From positions 1 through 11,576 of the forward strand of contig CAYYYP010000069.1 of NCBI GenBank assembly GCA_964475985.1: DNA of 11,576 nt, written 5' to 3'. Below, piece after piece: positions 7,562 through 11,576 of the stretch (positions are counted from its first letter, which is position 1; the number at the start of each line of letters is the position of its first letter). Made by a program: the position numbers and the translations under genes. The notes under the pieces were generated by a model. It searched no databases. It was not told where the DNA came from and saw only the letters and a program-made list of their open reading frames with translations. This DNA is from CAYYYP01 sp964475985. GTDB taxonomy: Bacteria; Bdellovibrionota; UBA1018; CAYHWW01.

Positions 7562-8364
7562 GCAGACCTCGCAGTATGAAGGACAGATTTCATCTCATCA
7601 ACAAGTCGACGGCCAAATGCAGTGAATTCAATGTCGTCAACGGCTTTAAGGCCTAATTGAAAATCAAAGTTGATTTCTTGCAATCGTTTTTCAAAATACT
7701 TTTTCCTGGAGCCAGAGAATTTTTGCGCCGCAAGTCTTGTGAATTCGCACATGAACGTAAGTGCTGCCAGAGCGTGAAAACTCATAATCAGCGGTCGGTG
7801 AACTTTTCTAATTGCAGAATATACCGGTGTTGAAGGAGCAGAAACAAAAATGGGATCGGCGTACTGATATACCATCAATGCCTGATGGCCCAATTCATGA
7901 ATGAGATTTATGGCGAGTTCCTCGACTTTAAATTCATCGGGTGTAGGTGGATGAGTAAAAATTGCACCTCGAAACCGATGATTGCTAATGCCGCTGCCCA
8001 AGTATCGCACCTTAGTTTCTGCTGACACCGGATCAAGTGGGATGACTTGGGTCACAAGCTCGCCCCACAGAGCCTCGCAAATCGGAGACGCTTCAAAAAT
8101 TAGTGAAAGCGCTTCATTAGCAAGTGTATAAAAATCAGCAATGGTACATTCGTTATCATGGAGCACTTGGAACTCGCTTTTTGCCAAACCCATAGCTCCA
8201 AGCGGGCTTTTCTCCGTTGTTAAAAAACGGTGCAGATCCGTAAGATAATCTTTGCCGGGAAACAGGCTTGACGCCGCATGAAACGATGACTTCTGAGTAA
8301 CGCGATCTTTACAGCTCATCCAAGGTTGGTATTTGGAAAAACTTTCACTAAGCGCATTACTCAC
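7558..8364 (-). CDS. HExxH-motif protein of the putative peptide-modification (2-oxoglutarate-HExxH hydroxylase) family
   Basis: 268 residues, no signal peptide, so presumably cytoplasmic. Residues 151-160 read AINLIHELGH (H156, E157, H160), followed by VYSAIRKVHRP (S183, R186, R190, P191) and SFHALAAL (H197). HExxH, then SxxR...RP, then His matches my recollection of the HEXXH-motif domain family (TIGR04267), whose characterised members are iron/2-oxoglutarate peptide beta-hydroxylases, some in RiPP clusters; it differs from a classical gluzincin pattern. An atypical metallopeptidase remains possible. The frame opens with GTG at 8364, without a clear ribosome site; the next in-frame ATG (8319) would remove 15 residues and also lacks a good one. 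Its last codon overlaps the start of the hybrid kinase (GTGA), implying co-translation. No obvious precursor peptide lies beside it. Confidence 0.85.
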   Translation of the reverse strand: MSNALSESFSKYQPWMSCKDRVTQKSSFHAASSLFPGKDYLTDLHRFLTTEKSPLGAMGLAKSEFQVLHDNECTIADFYTLANEALSLIFEASPICEALWGELVTQVIPLDPVSAETKVRYLGSGISNHRFRGAIFTHPPTPDEFKVEELAINLIHELGHQALMVYQYADPIFVSAPSTPVYSAIRKVHRPLIMSFHALAALTFMCEFTRLAAQKFSGSRKKYFEKRLQEINFDFQLGLKAVDDIEFTAFGRRLVDEMKSVLHTARSA

Positions 8365-8431
8365 ATTGGTGACAGCTTTTTCGTTAAGCCTTCCATGAAG
8401 GGTAGAGATCCTCTCATTCGCAAGCTTTCAA

Positions 8432-8442
8432 GCAGGTCCTGC
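8432..8442. repeat. Palindrome GCAGGTCCTGC covering the ribosome site of the 8445 gene
   Basis: A perfect 5-base-arm palindrome ends 2 bases before the ATG at 8445 and contains the only Shine-Dalgarno-like element (CAGG). It lies in the 80-base divergent gap between the two HExxH-containing genes, where I found no convincing promoter hexamers on either strand. It could be an operator; chance is also possible. Confidence 0.2.
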
Positions 8443-8444
8443 GC

Positions 8445-9683
8445 ATGACTGAGGTAGCGAAGGACGCCATCGCCCGGCATCTGCAGTCGTTGAATCCGCC
8501 TGCACCGGCTGCACTTATCTCACAAATACGAAATATTTATGCTTTTGATGGAAGGGCTTTCCAGCACAGTCCTCCTTCTCCGTCCGACGAGAATTGGATG
8601 CGTTTGATTTTCCAATCATGCGGCGGTGCCGGTATGTTCAGTATTTTTTCGGGTCGAAACATGGAAAATGCATTTGCCATCAACTCCGAATGGCTTCCTA
8701 GGGGGCAAAACCTGGCATTTTTTGTGTGCCCGGCATTTTTGCTGAATTTTGATACCGTCAATCCACAAGCCATGATGCCCATTATACTCCATGAAATCGC
8801 GCATCATTTTGACCCCTGCGCCATCGGATCGCGAATCATGAATCGGATGGATTTTTCGCGCTGTGAGTTGCCCCAAACTGAGGAGGTTCAAGTACTGAAT
8901 CAATTCTTTCAAGTTCAAAATTCGTTCATGGACTGCTTGTATGATTCGAGCGATATGGGTTCTGCCCAAGCAGGTTCTTGTGCCGGTCAACAGCAGTCCA
9001 TCTCACGGCGCCAGAATCATTGCCGGGTCGCAGGTTCACAGGTACGACGCAGCACGAGTACTGACGCAATGGCCGAAGTAACAGACGCATATTTGAATGC
9101 AATTCATCCGAGCTGGCCTCAGTTTCACGAAGCTCAATGCGGAGCCAGGGCCCTCAGGGCTACTTCCGTTCAGGGCGGGCTTGGTTTTTGGTCCATGTGT
9201 CCCGCTTTACAAAATGACGGCGGCAACCACTTTAACAATCTTATGCGCTCCGGTGCGGTTGTTCCTTACATCCCTCATCGAACAGCCGCTGCTCGCCAAA
9301 TTCAGACTATGCTGCGAAGGCAAAGCGCCAGACGGCTAAGGGAAGCCGGTTTCTACCAAGTTGTTCAAGCTCGTGAAGCGTTTGCGGATCATGTTGCTTC
9401 ACAGGTTTTGGTTCAAGCTCTGCAAGACGAACGCCTGGGCTCCGTTGCGCGGTCAAGTTTAGGGCAGGAGGAAAGGGCAGCCGATGTCATCACTAGTTTT
9501 GCAGGCTTCTGCAGTTTCCAGACGATTCCCGATGATGCTCATCCGCATGCGCATTTTCGCGTTTCAAATTTTGCCGGATCGGCGTCGGTACGAACTGCTA
9601 TTGGTTGTGTGCCGATTTCTCCACCGACACTTGGGCGAAACCCGGGAGCTTTTCCTGCGGCAATGTGCAGCATGAATAGGTGA
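8445..9683 (+). CDS. Putative zinc metallopeptidase (HEIAHH), Cys-rich, without signal peptide
   Basis: 412 residues. IILHEIAHHFDPC gives H116, E117 and H120 as zinc ligands and catalytic Glu, and REAFADHVA (E311, D315) has the E-x-x-x-D form often supplying the third ligand in gluzincin peptidases. DAMAEVTDAY (about 207-216) is a second candidate. Twelve cysteines, an even and high number, point to a disulfide-bonded exported protein, yet the N-terminus (MTEVAKDAIARH) has no hydrophobic segment. The frame is closed upstream by a TAG at 8403 with no signal-like sequence in any frame, so the export signal may have been lost or the protein uses another route. CAGG lies 8 bases before the ATG. 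Four bases separate its stop from the next, small secreted gene. Family assignment beyond 'HExxH metallopeptidase-like' is not possible by eye. Its codons look richer in G+C than those of the kinase operon. Confidence 0.85.
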   Translation: MTEVAKDAIARHLQSLNPPAPAALISQIRNIYAFDGRAFQHSPPSPSDENWMRLIFQSCGGAGMFSIFSGRNMENAFAINSEWLPRGQNLAFFVCPAFLLNFDTVNPQAMMPIILHEIAHHFDPCAIGSRIMNRMDFSRCELPQTEEVQVLNQFFQVQNSFMDCLYDSSDMGSAQAGSCAGQQQSISRRQNHCRVAGSQVRRSTSTDAMAEVTDAYLNAIHPSWPQFHEAQCGARALRATSVQGGLGFWSMCPALQNDGGNHFNNLMRSGAVVPYIPHRTAAARQIQTMLRRQSARRLREAGFYQVVQAREAFADHVASQVLVQALQDERLGSVARSSLGQEERAADVITSFAGFCSFQTIPDDAHPHAHFRVSNFAGSASVRTAIGCVPISPPTLGRNPGAFPAAMCSMNR

Positions 9684-9687
9684 TGCA

Positions 9688-10098
9688 ATGAACTTTTATT
9701 GGAAAATTCAACCGGCGGCCGTGATTTTGACCATGATGACGATGTTTGTGCCTCTCGCAGAGGGGGTGCCCATTTCCATTTGCCGTAATTTGCATGGATC
9801 GAGCGACTGCATTGTTCTAGAATCCTCGTGCAAAAAGCAGCCACTACGAACATTGGATCTGCGAGCTCATATTTGTTATACAAAAATGAAGCAGAATGAC
9901 TGTGGAAGCTTCAGAGCAGAGTTATTGCGCCCCCTTGTTCAAGCAAAAGGGCAGCGCTTTGATCCGTCATGCAATGGCTTCACCTTGAATACGGATAATG
10001 CCGCTGTCGCTTCTTGTATTGGAGAGACTTCAAAAAGAGCTGAGGCATTATTTCAGGCTTGGTCTATGGCGCAAAGGCGTTGTGCAGGCGTGAAGTGA
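9688..10098 (+). CDS. Small exported protein with eight cysteines, unknown function
   Basis: 136 residues. A signal peptide is clear (positive K6, hydrophobic AAVILTMMTMFVPLA, cleavage near residues 24-26), leaving a mature part of about 110 residues with Cys at about 32, 41, 48, 63, 72, 95, 110 and 132, enough for four disulfides. I recognise no family. The start is supported by AGGTG 5 bases before the ATG. It begins 4 bases after the metallopeptidase-like gene, so the two are almost certainly co-transcribed. A role as its partner, inhibitor or substrate is a guess from this spacing. Its stop codon overlaps (GTGA) a further signal-like mini-ORF. Confidence 0.8.
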   Translation: MNFYWKIQPAAVILTMMTMFVPLAEGVPISICRNLHGSSDCIVLESSCKKQPLRTLDLRAHICYTKMKQNDCGSFRAELLRPLVQAKGQRFDPSCNGFTLNTDNAAVASCIGETSKRAEALFQAWSMAQRRCAGVK

Positions 10099-10175
10099 AG
10101 CTTTTTTTTCAGATCTTTTTATTTTTGGGCTGTCTAGTCAATCGGATACCAGTGCTCTTTTTAAATATTACGTAG
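10095..10175 (+). CDS. Possible truncated or frameshifted third gene of the plus-strand operon
   Basis: A GTG at 10095 overlaps the preceding stop in the GTGA pattern of coupled genes, and the frame reads MKLFFQIFLFLGC, a good signal-peptide or weak lipoprotein start, but stops after 26 codons (TAG 10173-10175). A T8 tract (10102-10109) lies in codons 3-5 and contains T-TTT-TTT in the phase of a -1 slippery site. The -1 frame is then open to 10504 (about 130 further codons). A gene broken in the homopolymer, a phase-variable gene, or a chance ORF all fit. The competing minus-strand ORF at 10225-10485 occupies the same DNA, and the two cannot both be main coding frames. A sequencing error in T8 is also possible. 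Confidence 0.3.
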   Translation: MKLFFQIFLFLGCLVNRIPVLFLNIT

Positions 10176-10179
10176 GCCC

Positions 10180-10241
10180 AACACACAGACCCAATGGTTT
10201 TATAGTCCCTGAATCCTATAATTCCTACCTTACCGTGTGTT
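10180..10241. repeat. Nested inverted repeat in the convergent intergenic region
   Basis: AACACAC (10180-10186) pairs with GTGTGTT (10235-10241), and inside it TTATAG (10200-10205) pairs with CTATAA (10216-10221) across 10 bases. On the plus strand the outer arm is followed by TTCTCCCC, a poor U-run, so a terminator for the 8445-10098 operon is possible but weak. It overlaps the end of the minus-strand HTH ORF. Confidence 0.3.
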
Positions 10242-10485
10242 TTCTCCCCTGCACGCTCTGCCGCACAAAGGCCTCACTGGCTCCTATGGTATTGGCAACC
10301 CGCTCAGAGTTCCCGAAACGAGTCATCAATGCCATTAGATCGGCCTGGCACAGCGCCTTTGGTTCAGACCACGCCTCAAACTCCACCACAACCACTACTG
10401 TTCCGCCAAAGAAGCCGCCAGGGTGTTCGTCTACTTTCCAACTCTCCGCACCATTTTCGCTCGATCTCGCTTCGGTTCTCTTCAC
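10225..10485 (-). CDS. Short ORF ending in a helix-turn-helix; possible remnant of a larger gene
   Basis: 86 codons from a GTG at 10485 that lacks a ribosome site. The C-terminal third (about residues 48-82) reads like a DNA-binding helix-turn-helix: LMALMTRFGNSERVAN followed by TIGASEAFVRQSVQGRK, with the small residue in the turn (IGAS) and a recognition-helix-like EAFVRQ. A stretch GGTVVVVVEFEAWSEP precedes it. Codons tend to start with G or A, as in real genes. The frame is open up to the stop of the upstream wHTH gene (10501-10503) and lies in the same frame. With no start signal and an abrupt N-terminus it may be the 3' remnant of a gene whose front has been lost, such as a transposase, recombinase or regulator. 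The plus-strand reading across the same DNA is the alternative. Confidence 0.4.
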   Translation of the reverse strand: MKRTEARSSENGAESWKVDEHPGGFFGGTVVVVVEFEAWSEPKALCQADLMALMTRFGNSERVANTIGASEAFVRQSVQGRKHTVR

Positions 10486-10500
10486 TCGATGGTGGGTGAT

Positions 10501-11166
10501 TTAAAAAAAATGATTAAGGCGGTGGACACTGTATGCTCGTCTTCCTAGGTCGGTAGCAGTTATGGTTTCCTGGTCTATGTTTCTGGAAATTACAACGAGG
10601 CCTTCGTTAGACATTTCATTTAATGCCGCGGACCAGAAAATATATTTATCATACCAGGGTACTAGGATTTGTCTTTTTAAGGATTTAATAGGGATGCCGT
10701 GTTCATGCCCTTTTTGTATTAATATTTCTAAAACTCTGCTTTTTAATCTTGTTTCCTGCAGCGAATTCCCAAGAACATAATCCTCCCAATATGAAAGAAT
10801 CCGTCTGCCATATATTGTTATTGAGAAAAATCTAAGTGGACGCCCTCCTCTGCGGGCTAGAACTTCCTCTGAAGAATCGTCATAGAAACTTAAGAGGCCA
10901 TCGTCCGCGAGTTGCCCCAAAGCACGGTAGATTTCGATTCCACTGCCCTGTTCGCCAGAAAGAGTAAAAATTTGAAGGCTAGACATTTCGGTATCGGCAG
11001 TACTTAGCATTTTTAAAATAAGCGCCTTTGTTTCGTTCATCTCCGGTAACGGATTCGAATTGTTTGGTTGCCAACCTAAAACTGCTGCGCAATGGGAGAA
11101 CGTCGCCGCATTAACATTTGGGAGCGCTAGGTTAAAAATCGCAAACACGATTAACAGACGAAACAT
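10501..11166 (-). CDS. Signal-peptide-bearing protein with two PadR-like winged-helix domains
   Basis: 221 residues. The N-terminus MFRLLIVFAIFNLALPNVNA is a textbook signal peptide with a VNA/A cleavage site. The mature part resembles two tandem winged helices. Domain 1 (about 45-125) has IEIYRALGQLADDGLLSF, then GGRPLRFFSIT and GRRIL, the helix-wing-GRP-iT-x-GR pattern of PadR-type regulators. Domain 2 (about 138-213) has SAALNEMSNEGLVVIS and ITATDLGRRAYSV. DNA-binding folds are normally cytoplasmic, so export would be odd. A start at M43 (11040) would give a plain cytoplasmic PadR-like protein, but GGAG abuts that ATG with no spacing. The ATG at 11166 has no strong ribosome site either. 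An AT-rich region with a TATAAT lies upstream. The stop sits in a T8 tract. Possible roles include protein-protein interaction through the wHTH fold. Confidence 0.82.
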   Translation of the reverse strand: MFRLLIVFAIFNLALPNVNAATFSHCAAVLGWQPNNSNPLPEMNETKALILKMLSTADTEMSSLQIFTLSGEQGSGIEIYRALGQLADDGLLSFYDDSSEEVLARRGGRPLRFFSITIYGRRILSYWEDYVLGNSLQETRLKSRVLEILIQKGHEHGIPIKSLKRQILVPWYDKYIFWSAALNEMSNEGLVVISRNIDQETITATDLGRRAYSVHRLNHFF

Positions 11167-11192
11167 GGGCGTTCTTATATCAATAAGATCTG

Positions 11193-11219
11193 ATTATATA
11201 TAGCGGCATTTTCGACTAA
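11193..11219 (-). promoter_or_regulatory. Candidate promoter of the exported winged-helix gene
   Basis: A perfect minus-strand TATAAT (11193-11198) lies 26 bases before the ATG in an AT-rich tract. The best upstream hexamer, TTAGTC (11214-11219), is at a short 15-base spacing and matches poorly, so only the -10 is convincing. Confidence 0.35.
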
Positions 11220-11234
11220 GCAGTATTCTCATCG

Positions 11235-11263
11235 ATTCTAGAGCAGAAGCAAGTAGCTAGAAT
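11235..11263. repeat. Inverted repeat ATTCTAG/CTAGAAT between the NTF2-like and winged-helix genes
   Basis: Seven-base perfect arms (11235-11241 and 11257-11263) separated by 15 bases, 45-73 bases after the NTF2-like stop and upstream of the candidate promoter at 11193-11219. AT-rich, no T-run. An operator is possible; evidence is weak. Confidence 0.25.
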
Positions 11264-11307
11264 GATAGAAAAATATAAATTTAAATCGTTTATGATGGGT
11301 GTGCAGA

Positions 11308-11576
11308 TCATTCGTCAACATAAGTCGTGCTCAGGAAAGTAATCAACTCTTTGGTCAGCTTGAACCTATATCTAAACTTCAACGGGCTGCCGTCAAACGT
11401 GCCGGAGACTTCGGCTAGCAGCTCTATGTCTTCACCGTTTCCTGTGGCTTCGATGGGCTTGGTTTGCAGATTGTATTTGATGCGCGTTTTTTCTAACCAC
11501 GCTTTGATTGCGGTTAATCCCTCAAATTTAAGATCTTCGCCCGTATCGTGTACGATGGCGTTTTCCGTGAAGCATG
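11308..11576 (-). CDS. NTF2/SnoaL-like domain protein (5' end beyond window)
   Basis: An open minus-strand frame enters from the right edge and ends at the TGA at 11308-11310; 89 codons are visible and the start is missing. The residues match the later half of a SnoaL/NTF2-like cone fold: CFTENAIVHDTGE, then F-E-G-L-T-A-I-K-A-W-L, an alternating strand around PIEATGNGED, and VSGTFDGSPLKFRYRF followed by a final strand ending in TTYVDE. In this superfamily the D-x-G and G-x-x-A-I-x-x-W elements line a ligand pocket used by isomerases, dehydratases and non-enzymatic binders, so the substrate cannot be told. It is on the same strand as the winged-helix gene but separated by 141 bases that contain a candidate promoter, so an operon link is doubtful. 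Confidence 0.75.
   Translation of the reverse strand, partial: CFTENAIVHDTGEDLKFEGLTAIKAWLEKTRIKYNLQTKPIEATGNGEDIELLAEVSGTFDGSPLKFRYRFKLTKELITFLSTTYVDE

Noticed and set aside
8366..8450. Mini-ORFs MEGLTKKLSPM (minus) and MKGRDPLIRKL... (plus) in the divergent gap, the latter overlapping the 8445 start
   Set aside because: No ribosome sites and too short; neither carries a leader or precursor-peptide signature, so they are not supported as RiPP precursors.
10176..10260. Integron attC-like site suggested by GCCCAAC next to a nested inverted repeat
   Set aside because: The required GTTRRRY partner is missing (GTTTTCT instead) and there is no integrase.

Overview
The window comes from a Gram-negative bacterium. 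It encodes a TolC-type outer-membrane efflux protein and several exported, cysteine-rich proteins with Sec signal peptides. The style (many orphan Cys-rich secreted proteins, moderate G+C) would suit Bdellovibrionota/Oligoflexia, but no marker gene fixes the taxon, so this is an inference.

Left part (1-5575, all on the minus strand): a divalent-metal efflux region. In order of transcription it holds a Zn/Cd/Pb-type P1B-2 ATPase (3431-5560), an unrecognised secreted Cys-rich protein (1950-3329), a small exported Cys/His-rich protein resembling CzcI/CopL-like metal-resistance proteins (1476-1898), and a CzcC-like outer-membrane channel (1-1318, cut by the window edge). The czcI-czcC order suggests that the membrane-fusion and RND pump genes (czcB, czcA) follow beyond position 1. 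The ATPase would clear the cytoplasm and the RND system the periplasm. Intergenic dyads at 3361-3403 and a stable stem-loop at 1332-1365 are candidate control points.

Middle part (5795-8364, minus strand): a two-gene unit with a 4-base GTGA overlap. The first gene encodes a protein with an HExxH motif and the S-x-x-R...RP...H pattern of the peptide-modifying (2-oxoglutarate-HExxH type) family. The second encodes a membrane hybrid histidine kinase whose receiver domain has lost the conserved lysine. This pairing is the most unusual functional association in the window.

Right part, plus strand (8445-10098 and perhaps 10175): a putative zinc metallopeptidase (HEIAHH plus a downstream EAFAD), Cys-rich yet without a signal peptide, followed 4 bases later by a small exported 8-cysteine protein. 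A third tiny ORF beginning like a signal peptide overlaps its stop and may be a frameshifted or truncated gene.

Right edge, minus strand: a partial NTF2/SnoaL-like protein (11308-11576), then a protein with a signal peptide in front of two PadR-like winged-helix domains (10501-11166), then a short in-frame ORF ending in a helix-turn-helix (10225-10485), possibly the remnant of a larger gene. The 10099-10500 interval is the least certain part: both strands can be read and no full gene is secure.
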